64,000 nt of DNA, taken from positions 38,026,862 to 38,090,861 of the forward strand of contig CM070508.1 of NCBI GenBank assembly GCA_036346375.1. The letters run 5' to 3'. The notes under the pieces are model-generated. The model did not search any database, was not told the DNA's origin, and was given only the letters and a program-made list of their open reading frames with translations. A program made the position numbers and the translations under genes. Shown piece after piece: positions 35,985-48,403 of this stretch. Each line of letters starts with the position of its first letter. The first letter of the stretch is position 1. Source of the DNA: Guadua angustifolia. Taxonomy: Eukaryota > Streptophyta > Magnoliopsida > Poales > Poaceae.

Positions 35985-36833
35985 TGTTAGCGCTAAAAAG
36001 TGTCGTTTCAGCGCCAACTCTGCCGATTCCCGGAATCGGGCTTTTGCGTGTAGGATCGGGTTTGCACGGGCGTGCCAGCCGATTTGACCCTCGTAATTGG
36101 CAAGGTGGACGTACGGCAAGCTGAACGTACAGCGAGCCGACCGTACTCAAAACCACCGGCCAATCTACTGACGAAGATAGCCGATGGTGCAAGTAGACAA
36201 TCTATCAACTACGCAACCGGTTGCGCAATTAATAGATCGGGATAAATAGGCTATCGGCTTAACGAGACGTCAAGCCGATAGAATGAGAGGTGGAACCTAA
36301 CTCCTCCGTGACGGCGATCTTGCAGCAATACCGCCGAGAGATAGTATTCGATGTCGACGGCGAAGATCGAATCGAACCGAGGATTTCTCTCCGTGAGGTG
36401 TACCTTGAAAGCCGATGCGGCGGGTCGATCGGATTCGCGATCTGAAGACTACAACGATAAAAGTAGAGATAGTGAATAGTAGATTGATTGATTGGTGGGG
36501 ACCCTTTACATGATGCACCATGGCACCTATTTATACTAATTTCTAACCTAGACCGACTAGAACACGAGTTCGTACTAGATCTGCACTTCGATCGGATATA
36601 TTCCTATTACAACCTATTATTTCCTGATATACTTATGCTAAACCGATTCGAACCCTTCTTTCCATACTTAATCCTATCACACTAAGGAAAACTTGCTAAG
36701 TAAGTAAACAAGCCTAATCTAGATACAAGCCCGAGTCTTTTTCCAATTCGACGCGCCTTTGTAGATACTAACTCGAACACTAATCCGATTAACAGAATAA
36801 TTGTCTAAACCGGGCTATTTTTGGGTGTCAACA
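35985..36833 (-). mobile_element. 5' LTR of nested element (849 bp)
   Basis: Same ends as the 3' LTR. Several of its differences cluster at CTG/CAG words (for example near 36308-36420), similar to the discordances in LTR 3 of the left array. Confidence 0.9.
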
Positions 36834-36838
36834 ATCTC

Positions 36839-38555
36839 CCAATTTCATTCTTATTTAGTGGTATCCACTACGCAAGTCAACCTTAGAAAAAATTATAGAA
36901 CCACTTAACTCATCAAGCATGTCGTCTAACCTAGGAATAGGATGACGGTACCTTATTGTGATATTGTTAATGGCTCTACAATCTACGCACATGCGCCAAC
37001 TGCCATCTTTCTTAGGAACCAAAATAATTGGGACATCACAAGGACTAAGGCTCTCACGTGCATACCCGCAGTCCAAAAGATCTTGGACTTGGCGCTGAAT
37101 CTCCTTAGTCTCCTCGTGGTTGGTCCTATAAGCAGCTCGGTTTGGCAAACTCACTCCAGTTATCAAATCAATTTGGTGCTCAATCCCTCGTATGGGTGGG
37201 AGTCCTGGAGGTATCTCGGTAGGAAAAACATCCGCATACTCTTGCAAAAGGTTAGTGACAGCAGGAGGCAAAGTACTGGGCATATCATCCAATGAAAACA
37301 AAGCGTCTTTGCATATCAAAGCATAGCACAAAGTATCATCACTAATTGTAGCAAGATCAGATTTTGTAGCAAGCAAGACGGGATTCCTCAATTTAATTTG
37401 GTTGGCTACATGCTGAATTTCAGATTTTTCATCAATGGTTTTCTTGTCATTAGCAAGTCGCTCCCTATCGGATTTAACAATTTCAGCAGGGGTCAAAGGT
37501 AGAAGTGTAATTTTCTTTCCCTTATGCATAAAAGTGTATTTATTACTTCTACCGTGGTGAAGTGCATCAGTGTCATATTCCCATGGGAGACCCAATAAAA
37601 GAGAGCAAGCTTGCATCGGCACCACATCACAATCAGCAAAATCAGAATAGGAACCAATGGAAAAATGAACTCGAACTATTTGTGTTACCTTAGCTCTGTC
37701 GGAATCATTCAGCCACTGAATGTGGTATGGATGTGGGTGCGGGCGTGTGGTCAAGCCAAGCTTCTTGACCAAATCTGTACTCACCAAGTTGTTGCAGCTG
37801 CCGGAGTCAATGATCACGTGCGCTCGTCGGTTGTTGATGACGAAGAAAATCTGGAACAAGTTGTGGCGTTGCTGCTGCTCGGCTTGCTCCATTTGTGCGC
37901 TAAGGACACGCTGGACAATGATGGACCTGTACGTAGTGGTATCCTCGGTGCCAAAGGTGGCATCATCATCAACCTCGTCGTCGTCCACCCTGGTGTCGTC
38001 GATCTCATCCTCAACATCGGAGGCGCTGATGTAACCTCCGTCGTTGGTGGCGATGTATGGCCGCTGGCTGGGGCATTCTTTCTTGACGTGGCCAATCCCT
38101 TGGCACTTGTGGCAGCGAATTCCCGTCGATGTACGACCCGTGGAAGCGACGGAGGAGGAGCTCTTGGCCTGTGTTGGCGTGGTCGACTTGTTGCTATCCG
38201 CAGCACGAGCGAGCGGTGCCGTCGATGCCGGTCGGGTGCTCGTCGAAGGTGACGGTGCAGCTAGTCGGAAGGTGGAAGAAGGCACCGTCTTCACTTGTCT
38301 CGTAATCGTTCGGGGCGTGAAGGTGCTGCCGGCGTTGCTCCTGCTCTTAGAATGGCATCCCTGCAACTCTTTCTCTGCTAACATAGCAAGTTGAAACAAG
38401 CGATTGACAGTTGTATATTCTTTATAATCAACAATATCCTGAATTTCTGGATGCAAACCACCGTAAAAACGAGCAATTTTATCCTCAGGTTCCTCTACTA
38501 CCCCACAACGTAACATACCCTTTTGAAGCTCTTGGTAATATTCCTGAACAGTCAT
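36839..38555 (-). pseudogene. CRM-like gag C-terminus, zinc knuckle, protease and RT 5' half
   Basis: A 566-codon frame begins MTVQEYYQELQ in the gag domain. It contains a CCHC knuckle at residues 148-161 (CHKCQGIGHVKKEC), an acidic linker and a retroviral-type protease with Asp250-Ser-Gly (IIDSGSCNNLVS). The first half of RT follows, up to KVDLRSGYH with the catalytic Asp560. A TAA replaces the expected Gln codon right after GYH (CAA to TAA); IRMKLGD follows in frame and is then cut by the nested element at 36834. The frame is extended upstream by 38556-39281 after another stop. Apart from these breaks the motifs are well kept. Confidence 0.88.
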
Positions 38556-39281
38556 ACTACCTTGATCTAATCATTGCAATCTCTTGCGCATATCATGTTG
38601 GTAGGAAGGAGGAACAAATCTATTACGCATAGCAACTTTTAATCTCGCCCAAGAATCAGGTTGTAAGCGGGCATTTACTAGTTCATTCCACCAGATTATA
38701 GCAAAATCTTTAAATTCACTAGTGGCTTGTCTAACTCTATGAATCTTGGGAACTAGATGGAATTAAATTTACGCTCAATAGTCATCTCCCAATCTAAGTA
38801 AGCATCAGCATCATAAGCTCGAGAAAAGGAAGGATGGTGAATTTTACCTTAGCGAAAGGATCATCATTGCGGTTCGGTTATTACCTCTCATACCGTCTTT
38901 GGTTGCGGCGAAGACGGTCATGCGAGACGGTGTCTCATTGAGCAAAGACGTTCCTGGCGGCGCGTTCTTCGCTCATCTTCATCTTCCTCAAAATCACCAT
39001 CCTCATCGTGGTCGTTGTTGCCGTGGTTGCCGCCGCCGTTGACGCCGCTGTTGACGGATGCATCTCCATCAATGGTTGTGGGAGGGCATTTTTCGACGGC
39101 ATCCATCCTCTCGGTGAGGGTGGAAACTCGTCGATTGATGCTCTCAAGGGTCTTGTTCGTCGTCATGGCATGCTCCTTGAACATCGTTTTTATCTCCTCC
39201 AACATGGTCGACAACTCTGAATGAAGGACACAATCTTCGAGGGTAACATCCTCCTCATTCCTGCCCTTCTTGCCACCTGCC
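38556..39281 (-). pseudogene. CRM-like gag N-terminus, frameshifted
   Basis: It starts at ATG 39281 with MAGGKKGRNEEDVTLED, a coiled-coil-like stretch (LEEIKTMFKEHAM ... INRRVSTLTERMDAVE) and a Gly/Asn/Asp/Glu-rich tract. The frame ends at 38918. In other frames 38900-38560 still reads DPFAKVKFTIPSFSRAYDADAYLDWEM and later SWARLK-type sequence, the standard Retrotrans_gag region, with at least one frameshift and a TGA (38574-38576 region, RLQ*LDQGS) before MTVQEYY. Confidence 0.75.
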
Positions 39282-40550
39282 ATGATTAGCACAGAAAAAG
39301 GACAGAAGGAAAACAAACACAAGTATTATGAGCCCTATGAACTACTAGGTGGGATCTCACGCTCTCAAGCAATCTTACCAAGCTCTTACCCGGTTCTTAC
39401 CAACACAGCGAGGGACGGTGCAACCGGTGGCTGGTTCGTGACACCGTGAGGGCGTGATGAAGCAATTGCAAGGGCCAATAACCTGTGCTGATCAGAAGGA
39501 TGTATATGTGGAGCTGTAGGAAGGTTATATGTATGGAGTGGCTCACAATTCAGTAACAGATAGTAATATTGAATAAATGTCCAAAAGCACTTGCCCTAGT
39601 TGCTGGTCTAAACGTGTTCTTATTCTAGCTGTGGCAGAAAGCAAGGAATATATGAACAGATATCAGCACAGCAGCAAAACACTTCTATCAAGCATGGTAA
39701 AAACACCTACCTTTGCTCCTGTCTTCTTTTTTTTGCTCTCTGCTTCTTTCACAATTTTTTTATTTTATTTTTCTGATATTTTTCCTAGGATCAGGAGCAT
39801 AAAGGTAGATAGTACACAAATTTTCAGCCTGAACAGATGTAAGATGAAACCGATATGAAATAAGAAATGTTCTCTGAAAGGCGTGCTCAAACTTCGGCGG
39901 CCGGAAACTCAATCTTCCCGAGGGAATTTCGCAAAAATACATTTAGCGAACCCAGCAAAGCTAGGGAGAATCAGATGTAAAATTTTCTGTAGATGTTCGT
40001 GAAATTTTTTTTGCCTAATTTCGAGTCCGTATGCGAAATTTATGGCCGTTTTACGGAAGGACTTCAAATTAGGGTTTTCTAGGCGGCACCTCTCCGAACT
40101 CAAGGGTGTATGGAGTAGATATGGAAGGCGATGATCTATGGTGGAAGGCTCTGTGATGAGGGGTGGCAGTATGACTAACAAGAGGTGGGGGATTAGGGTT
40201 TATGAAGGGGAACCCTAACACAACTAGGACTCCGAAAATGATGAAAACCACAAAGCAAACCGATTCCATCAAGAACACAAATAGCGATTGGTGAATGGAT
40301 CGGTGTAGGATATGGGACGCATCAGAGATGAAACACAACTAAATTAAGACCATAATCTAAACCAGCAACACGACTCGACTATGGACACAAACTCAGTACT
40401 ACGGACTCTGAAAACGAAATTGTGCAAAGGCTAGGCGTGTTTCTAGGTATGGTAGACTATGAACTGAAATTTTTTTTTGCTTTTTTGTGGACTATAGGAC
40501 AAACGCAAAACTAAATCAAACTACGGGAAAAGGCGAACCTGACGGTAACC
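39282..40550 (-). other. 5' untranslated region of CRM-like element
   Basis: No coding sequence is seen between the primer site and gag. A T-rich run near 39725-39780 and unremarkable mixed sequence occur. Confidence 0.6.
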
Positions 40551-40565
40551 TTGCTCTGATTACCA
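40551..40565 (-). other. Primer-binding site of CRM-like element
   Basis: Minus strand TGGTAATCAGAGCAA, close to the Met-tRNA site but with one extra A after TGGTA. It lies two bases from the LTR end. Confidence 0.75.
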
Positions 40566-40567
40566 CT

Positions 40568-41487
40568 TGATGGGAACGGGGATGCCGAACTTCCGTCAGG
40601 TGGAGGATAAGTCGATTAGGCGGCGCGAGACACACACGATCCGGCTTCTTGATCGGCACGATCAAAACCCTTGCAATCGCAGCACCACGCGTCCTCTGGT
40701 TATCAACCGTGCGCTGCCTGGTTGACCTCGCCACGAAGGCTAATCCCTACCTGTGAATCGAGAACACAAGCAAGAACAAGAAAGATGCAACTGAATTTGC
40801 AATTGAGGATGAAGCTCACGAGTCGGGGTCTCACAAACCGATGAACGGCGACACTGTTCAAAGACAGAATTGATCTAAGCAAAACCCACCTCAAACCCTA
40901 GCGGCGGCTAATGATTATAAGGTCTAAGGGACATCCTAGAAACCCTAAACACGTTCGTTATGGACTCCAACACAATACATGGGCCAACGGCCCAAATTGG
41001 TGACGCAGCATCTTAGGACAGATTCTGTCCGCCAACTTGCAATGTGAATTCCTATCGACTACGAAGTCCAAATGACCTGAAACTGGTTCCATTAGAAATC
41101 TTATCTCCTTAGCTTTTGAGGCATATGTGGATCATCAAAATCGGAGCCCGTTTGTGGCCTGGGTGATGATTTTAGTGAACACTGCTCCTGGTGGCCGAGG
41201 TAGTCGACTCCGAGATGAATTGTGTCTCCAACTTGACTTGGACGCCCTCCTTGTCTCCCTCCTGGCCCTTGCTGGTTCCAAGGCCTTCATGATCCTCTCC
41301 AAAGTTCCTAAGTATAATATAATCAATAATAGCATTAGGTAGCATACAATCTTCACAAGTATATGCACGGGCACTTAGGAACGAGCTCACCTGTTGATTC
41401 AATTGCTGTACTCGTGCTCTTGTGATGGGTCCTTGCATCACAACTGGAGGAGTCTCGGGCGTATGCATAGGACTGATGTCCTCATCA
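40568..41487 (-). mobile_element. 5' LTR of CRM-like element (920 bp)
   Basis: Same length as the 3' LTR, with no net indels. It is followed by AAAGG, the right copy of the TSD. Confidence 0.92.
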
Positions 41488-42131
41488 AAAGGGTTCTCCG
41501 GGACCGTGACCGACTTGTACATGGGCCTAATGGGTCACACACTTAATGGGTTGGATCATGTCTGATGGATTGGATCCATTAGTGGGTTTACGAGGATTTG
41601 GATCCTCTGGGGTCTTAATGGATTTCTACTATAGAAGATCCATTAGCGTGAGTCCTAGTGGGCTTCTATCGTAGAAGGCCCGTTAGTGCGCTCTATATAA
41701 AGGGGGCGTGCAGCAAAGAGGACTCCCCCCACCACAAGCCCTAGCCGTCGCTGCATCCCACTACCCCCTAAAACCCTAGCCGCATGCGTGGGTGCTAGCA
41801 CACCAGCGCGCGGTGATCCCACCCCGGACGTGTGGATACCGCAGAGACGTCATCACTCTTGCGTTGGCGCTGATTGATTCAATTGGCTACATCAACCGTA
41901 CGACTACAACAACGTTGCTGTGACGGTGATCCGCGACGAGGAGAAGTTGTACTATATCGTGTTCGACTACTTACAGTGCTTCGGAGCATGCGGGGAGGCT
42001 TCACCCACTCTACTTCCGCTGCTAACGTGCTCCAAGGGTAACGCTCTATGATCTTTGACTCACATGCTTCCTGGGTGTTCGCAGTAGAAAATTTTTTGTT
42101 TTCGGCTAGCGTAGCACCGCGTTCTCCTTCA
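41488..42131 (+). mobile_element. Copia-type LTR, right piece
   Basis: Continuation of 29094-29803. It holds short internal repeats (GGATCCATTAG, TATAGAAGATCCATTAG and TCGTAGAAGGCCCGTTAG), a TATA box and a downstream GC-rich leader, and ends GTTCTCCTTCA. Confidence 0.65.
41694..41702 (+). promoter_or_regulatory. TATA box in copia-type LTR
   Basis: TATATAAAG followed by GGGGCGTGCAGC, a strong plant core-promoter context in the middle of the LTR. Confidence 0.6.
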
Positions 42132-42470
42132 TTGATATGTATTGAATTTGAACCTACAATTTTATACCTAGGTAGAGTAATCTATGAAGTACATCTACAA
42201 ATTTTTTCAGAATTTTTTTTGACTTTTATTAGTTGGTGTGTACACGGAAAGCCTTGTGTGTACAATATATGTTGCAATATTTAAATTATGATTTAACGAT
42301 GCTTTACATTAACACATTGTACAAAAATTTTGTATAAAAATATGTAATGCAAAAAAAATATGCAATAAAAATATTTGGTGCATGGCTTGTCCTCGCTTAG
42401 GATGTAGTCCAGAATCGCAAGTGATATACATATATCATGTATATCTTTCGGTTCTTGGTATGAGCCGCAA

Positions 42471-42546
<76 letters not shown>

Positions 42547-42747
42547 GATTTTGGTGTAATCCGGCAGAGATAGTTCAATATCACTGCCGGTTGTAAAACA
42601 AACCGGCAGTGATATCTATTATCACTGCCGATTCCTGAGTCGGCAGTGATAATCCCTAGTATCACTGCCGACCAATCACTATCGGCTACCATAACCGGAA
42701 GTAATGGCGTGGATGAGCCGGCAGTGATGACCTGTTCTGTAGTAGTG
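42132..42747 (+). mobile_element. 3' end of CACTA element with subterminal repeats
   Basis: AT-rich 3' region after the Ulp1-like gene, a TA microsatellite, then GC-rich subterminal repeats (42560-42730) made of ATCACTGCCG and CGGCAGTGAT words in both orientations. The end, CTGTTCTGTAGTAGTG at 42732-42747, is the reverse of a CACTACTACAGAAC terminal inverted repeat. The left end of the element is not in the window. The parts 25076-25794, 27506-29093 and this one are one broken CACTA element. Confidence 0.78.
42471..42543. repeat. TA dinucleotide microsatellite
   Basis: About 35 TA units, nearly perfect. Confidence 0.95.
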
Positions 42748-44270
42748 CATAATTTTTTAGCTAGCCCTACATGCGCCGATTGAAGGGGCCCACATCACTG
42801 CCAGGGAGGTGGCCGTTGTCGGAGAGGGAGCAGCACACCAGCACACGGCGCTGAAGCATCCATTGTTGTCCTCGTCCCCCTATAGTGCCATTCTATCAAG
42901 GAAGCTCAGCTTTTAGATGATGGAACGGGGTGACCTTCTGCAGCAATTCGTCAAATAGCTGATGTGTGCTTTGTGACCAAGCATTTTCCTTAATAGCTAG
43001 ATAACAACCACAGAATATGTAAAATGTGAAGGTTTTTACATATTATGTCTTCTGCTTATAAGTCATTAATTTGAGAAGAAAATTTCCTTGGAAAAAGGGG
43101 GCAGATTGAACAATGTAACGGATAATAGTATAGATGTAATTGTTAAGCTGGCTTCCAACACAATCTTAGGCAAATATCTAATGATTGTGATGCAAATAAA
43201 ATGAATAAAATACTTAATCTAGTCACTTCCCTAAATTGATTAAGAATTATGTGAGAAGCAAAATTGGTAACTAAGATGCCACGAAAGAAGCCCGCATTAG
43301 CATATGGAAAAGAAAAAGTTGAACATGAGAAAAAAATGATCCAATAAAACAATGACATAATCTTGGCCTCTTGAAAATGTCAAATTCTCCCCTGTAACTA
43401 TCTTGTGGACTAATCCGTGAAAACTAGGAAGATTCTTTGTTGGCGCTTTGTCCACCAAGGGATGAAAAATATCTCATATTTAAAGTGTGATCAGTCTTGT
43501 AAACTGTACACATGATGCACAACAGAAGGATAGGAATATTACAGATACTATTAGAATATGGAGTGGATGCAGAGCAATTAATTCATTTGTTTAGCTTTTA
43601 TTTAACAGGATAGTTGGCTTTTATGTGCAGAGAGCTTGTCAATGTATCATACTAAGCAATTAGACAACAACTAGTCAGTAACCCGTTTATCCGTACGGGC
43701 TAAGCTTCTTAGATAAAGTCACTTGGATCTGCTAATTTGGATTGTACATGATAGCCGTTATAATCTTGGTCTGTTAGATGGGTGATAAATCTTTTTTATT
43801 TTCTTTATTAATGTGAAATTTTTCTCATAGTTCATAATTCGTATAGTTAATAGATTATATTACGAATTTTAATAATTTTATAATTTAGCATTATAATTCA
43901 CATACAAATCGAAATTTTAAGTATCCTTTAATTTATTCCTAATTGTATAGTTCTCGATTGTACTTTTGGTGGATTTTTTTTCAATTTATTCTGGAATTCA
44001 TATAAAAATCCATATTCTATTTTTATTTATTATTACTCAAAATTTTATTTTTAGGTTTACTCTCAAATTACAATGGAAATAAAATTGCTAATTTTTTATT
44101 TTGAATTTTAGTTAATTTGGCTTGTACTTGATATAGACTCGCTACGTTAAAAAAGTATAGGACATATTTTTTAATAATCTTGTGCATAAATATACATTGT
44201 ATTTTATATTTTAATACAAAATTAGTGTGATCTCCCCTCTGTACCACTAATAAATATCTAACTTTACTTT
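42748..44270. other. Intergenic, no gene seen
   Basis: No convincing coding sequence is present. The segment CAGTAACCCGTTTATCCG at about 43677, followed by TACGGGCTAAGC, looks like the end of a short non-coding transposon. The stretch 43940-44160 is a diverged copy of 51310-51510, so the region is itself repeat-derived. Confidence 0.5.
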
Positions 44271-44953
44271 ATATCTGTAATACTGCAAAATCGTTTTCCT
44301 GGGTTTTTGGCCGAAATTGTCGTCATTTTCTTGATTCAAGGATTTATTCTAGAGAAAGTTTTGTCGCCTCGCAGTTTAAGAAGTTTATTAAAGGCTTGGG
44401 TTTCGACTGAACCTTCGTTTCTTTTTGCGTCAGGATTTAGTGAGCTTTTACAGTGGGCTCCCTTGTATGAATTTCTATGGTGCAGAATGATTGAGATTGA
44501 TTGCTAACTGAGGGAAATTAAATGATGTGTGTATTATCGAGAAAAGGTGGGCTTTAGTTGGAATTTTTGAGAGGCTTTTAGTATTTACCTTCTTGCCCTT
44601 GTGAGACCCTCAAATCCTGGCCACTAAATTTTCTTGGCACCAGATTTTTTCCATGTGTTGGCTCCCTCTACTGAGCCCAAGTCGACTCCACCTCCAGCAC
44701 CTCCGGCCTCCCTCCCGACTCGGCCGGCCGCCGCCTCGACCTCTTCCCGTGGCGCCACCTCCAGCCGCTCCTCCCTCCAGCTGCCGCCTCCCTTCCTCTC
44801 CCCTGGCTCCCTCCCCTGCGGTAGGCGCCTCCTCCCTGCACCCCTTCCTGGCCGGCGTCGCCCCAGCTCCGGCCGACAGTTTTTCCCCAGCACCTCGTCG
44901 CCCCTGCTGCTGCTCAAGGGCGACTCCCTCTCTAGCCAAGCGCCTCCACCTCC

Positions 44954-47900
44954 TGTAATACCGTAAATCTTTCTCCTGGTTTTTTTTGGTCGAAATTGTC
45001 TTCATTTTCTTGATTCAAGGGTTTATTCTGGAGAAAAGTTTTGTCGCCTCAAAGTTAATAATTCTGTTAGCGGTTTTGGTAATCTCCCTAGTTTTCGGAT
45101 GAGGTCTTCGGAGCTGTTTTTGTTTAGCGGTAAGTTGTAATTTCTTGTCAGTTGTCGTTTCCCGCCAAGAGTTGAAATTTATTTGGTTCGCACTAGTGGT
45201 AAAAGTTGGATTTTTGGTTATTAGGAGGGGTATTTTCGGGATTTCCCCCCTCCCTCTCCTAGCCACACCTCTTTTTACTTTTGTGGCTGTCATTCTTCTG
45301 GCTGGGGCCGATATTTTCCCAGAGCCTGCCGACTGCTCCCTCCTCCATTCTCCTCCCTTCACCATTCTCCTAGACCGCTCCTGGCTGAGCATTCCCGACT
45401 GAGTTCTGCTGTTGCTTCATCGCAGTGGCCCTCAAATCTCCCCTCTGGCGGCCTCCGGCACCCCAGTGTCGCCCCACCGCCCCCCTCGAGTCAAGATGCT
45501 TCAGTGCCCGGAAGTGAGAGCAAAGAATACCAAGACTAGGAGCAGCAGCGACAACAGCTGGGAGCAGCAGCAGCCACGCCCCTCCTTGCTCCCCTCCGGC
45601 GACGCCTCCTCCCCTTGGTGGCCGACGTCGCTCCTCCAGCCAGCGGTGTGCCTCCGGCTCCTCCAGGCTCGGTGCCCCTCCAGTCGTCCCTCCCCCACAG
45701 CCGGTACCACCTCCTTCTGCCTCTCCCATCTTGTGGTAAGTGGAGGTGAGCTTCTGGTTATGGATGAGTTGTTGTAGTCTAGATGTTCGATGAAATGTGT
45801 ACATGCATATCTTTGTGATTAGATGATACAAACTCTAGGAATTCCATTTATGTGCATGCATTGAAGTCTTGAACAACCATGTTGGCGATATATCCTCTAT
45901 CTATCCGGATCTGGTAGCTTTCTCCAGTGATTTGAGTTGTAACCTATTTGATTTTTATCATGTCAATTGAGACTTGAGACTTGAGAGGCCTCATCATCTT
46001 TTGGCAAGAGAGCCTTCATTATCCGCATCACATGTGGTAACTGTAGAGAGTTTAAAATGCTGCAAAGGTTAGAGTTGTTGATGACTTCTGAGGTTTGAAT
46101 AATTGGTGACCTAAAAAGTAAAACAAGTGGAGTTGGATTGTGTGCTTATTATATGCAAGTTGCTACCTCTGCCTTAGAATAATAACATGGGGCTGCTTAA
46201 TAATATTCAGCTATTTGACACTCTTAGGTGTTGAATCCCAACCAATTTATTTGATTGCATTGGTGTCTTCTGTTTTGCTGATGGACGTATTGGTTACTTG
46301 CATACATGGGTAATTTAGATGGCTTCATCCTTATAACCGAATTTTTGGTTTAGCTAATGTTAGGGTTAAATGTGTGTGATGTTCTGGAATTTATTTGCGT
46401 ATGATCAATATATTGACCTTCGGTGCAATGGGACCAATACAGGTGCACGTACTGACGAATTTTGTGTGTATGAATAAGCACGTCTGTGTGGGATTGTCAT
46501 TTTAGAAATTAGGTGTGTATCAATGTATGATATCACATGAGGAATTCCCTTGCGATGCAACATTTTATTTTACTTTATTTATGCATTATTCAAATGTGTT
46601 GACATTCTGTTTAGACAGTGATTATGGATTGATATCTCTTATCTTTTGTGAACTGTAATGAGTGTTTGTTTATGCTCATTGCTTCTTGATCCCCATCAGT
46701 CTGTAAATGAAATGGCGATGCTGAATTGTTTACCGTAATTTCTAGAGTTAGTATATTTGCGGAATTTCTTTGTGCTACTAATTTAGGCGATATGTTGCCC
46801 TGGTTTATACATGAGGTTGATTAGACTAGTACGAATGATCATGCATGGAAAAAAGGAGGGTGGATGAAAGTTAGCAATGGGAAGTGAGTAATTAATTGCA
46901 AGTGTATAGTGGTGAACGTGGTTTGGTGGCTGTATGATTTAATGGTATGACAGAAGCACTGTAATGGGTTGCCATGTCTTATTGTTGATTTGGATTAATC
47001 TAGTATTGCTGGCAACTCATGAATGTGAGAATTGGCTAGGTTTATGTGAGTGGTTATGGCTATGTTAGTGAGTGGCAATGATTGACGGGTTGCATTTCAT
47101 TCCTGTATATTGCATCGTGCATTCATGATGGAAGAAGCGACCCATTCTGATGTGGGCCTCTGTGCTCACATGTAGTGGGCACGAAAGTCCTACCTCGTAG
47201 TCCCATATACGTGGTTGTATGGGAGCGAGTCAGTAAGAGTAGGCACCCTCCACCACGGGGTGGAAGGGAATGAGAGGGTGCACACCGGCGGGTGTGCACT
47301 CGGCCATACCGGTATGTGCTAAAAGAGGAGATGAGCATGCATGAAGCATCATATGCATGGAAATTGGGCAATCTGCATTGCATTGTCAATGATGGATCAT
47401 GTTTTATGAGTTGATTGTGATGTATGGCTATGAGACCCATACGTGGTATGGCATATTTGCATCGCATTGCAATATAATGATGATTGTGAGTTAAGTGGAA
47501 AGGTGTCGAGTTGGATCGAGTCGTGGCCACATCCAAAAAGATTAAAGAGATATGTGTCGGGGTTTAGTAATGAACTGAAACCGGTGAGCATGCATAATGC
47601 ATTACATGATTGTAGAAGTGTGATTGATTATTCAGATTCTGTGTTCTCATGTCTGTGTGATGGATTATGCATATTCTGTATTTTCATGTCTGTGTGATGG
47701 ATTGTGCATATCCTGTATTTTTTCATATCTGGTTGCGAGATATGATTATGTTTTCAGGTTATATGTTACGCTTCTTTATCATGGAGTAGTGAGCTCCGTC
47801 AAAGACGAGCGCGGGGTTGGTTTGGAGAATTTAATTTTGACACTACATTTTTATCCACTTCTTTGTTCTTATGTAAGAATGGTTATTATGCTCTTAAGTA

Positions 47901-48403
47901 GGAAAATGCGATTGACTATGAAATTATTCTTTGATGTACTTCGCTAAGTTATCGACTTACGCTTGTTGTTTGTATTGTTGCAGGTACCTTGAACCGGCAT
48001 GCATGGGTGGGGTAGTAGTACAATCACGTTTGCATCACCACCGTTCCTTCATGTTGGTTTATAATTATGTTATTCAGCTCGAGAAAATTCTTGTAAAAGT
48101 GTGTTTGCGGTTATGCGTAATGAGTCCCTATCCTGTAATGATTATGTGGTGGAGTTTATTAATTCCTATTGGATGCGTGTTTGGTTAACTAAGGACCCGT
48201 TAGAATGATATTATATAACTGCAAATGTTTTCTGTCTGCTGAGTGGATGTCCTAGTTTTAGGGGAGGTGCTGCCGAAATTTTTTATTAAGTTCAGCAACC
48301 TTCTAGTTGTTCGCTTGTTTTGCTATTATTTATTCTTAGCGATTTGGAATTGTTTGGTGCTAGAGAGGGTAACATTCGGGGTACGGGGTGCCGGGGTGTT
48401 ACA
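44954..48403 (+). mobile_element. Solo LTR B nested in LTR A (TSD CCTCC)
   Basis: It starts TGTAATACCG and ends GGGGTGTTACA, 3450 bp long. CCTCC lies at 44949-44953 and 48404-48408. It is closer to the left array than LTR A is: the stem-loop block (47162-47299) and the following hundred bases are nearly the same. GC-rich 45400-45720 opens meaningless frames. Confidence 0.9.
47162..47299 (+). other. Stem-loop block of LTR B
   Basis: H1 is GTGCTCAC/GTGGGCAC, where one A-T pair has become G-T and pairing is kept. H4 is GTGCACACC/GGTGTGCAC with loop GGCG. Confidence 0.78.

Larger units (their letters stand above)
32935..36833 (-). mobile_element. Non-autonomous gypsy-type element nested in CRM-like RT
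   Basis: It has two LTRs (851 and 849 bp; minus strand TGTTGACACCC...GCGCTAACA), a polypurine tract, a primer site and a 2.2-kb interior. The CRM-like RT is duplicated as ATCTC at 32930-32934 and 36834-36838. The interior carries gag-like frames only, with no protease, RT, RNase H or integrase, so it is non-autonomous. The LTRs differ by roughly 3-4 percent by hand count, less than the host element's LTRs, which fits the order of insertion. The WCPxGLxKxQKRRLQR motif links it to Tat-type gypsy elements of grasses by recollection of the family. Confidence 0.88.
29804..41487 (-). mobile_element. CRM-like Ty3/gypsy retrotransposon, full length, with nested insertion
   Basis: A complete minus-strand element has two 920-bp LTRs flanked by AAAGG (29799-29803 and 41488-41492). 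LTR ends read TGATG...CATCA. Internal order on the minus strand is 5' LTR, primer site, gag, protease, RT, RNase H, integrase and a C-terminal tail that runs into the 3' LTR. TGATG/CATCA ends plus a polyprotein tail encoded in the LTR are traits of the CRM (centromeric) chromovirus clade; the placement is an inference. The two LTRs differ at roughly 45 of 920 sites by hand count (about 5 percent). All genes are broken, and a 3.9-kb element sits in the RT. Confidence 0.88.

Noticed and set aside
37611..38394. Plus-strand frames of 116-213 residues
   Set aside because: They are shadows of the minus-strand gag-protease frame of the CRM-like element.
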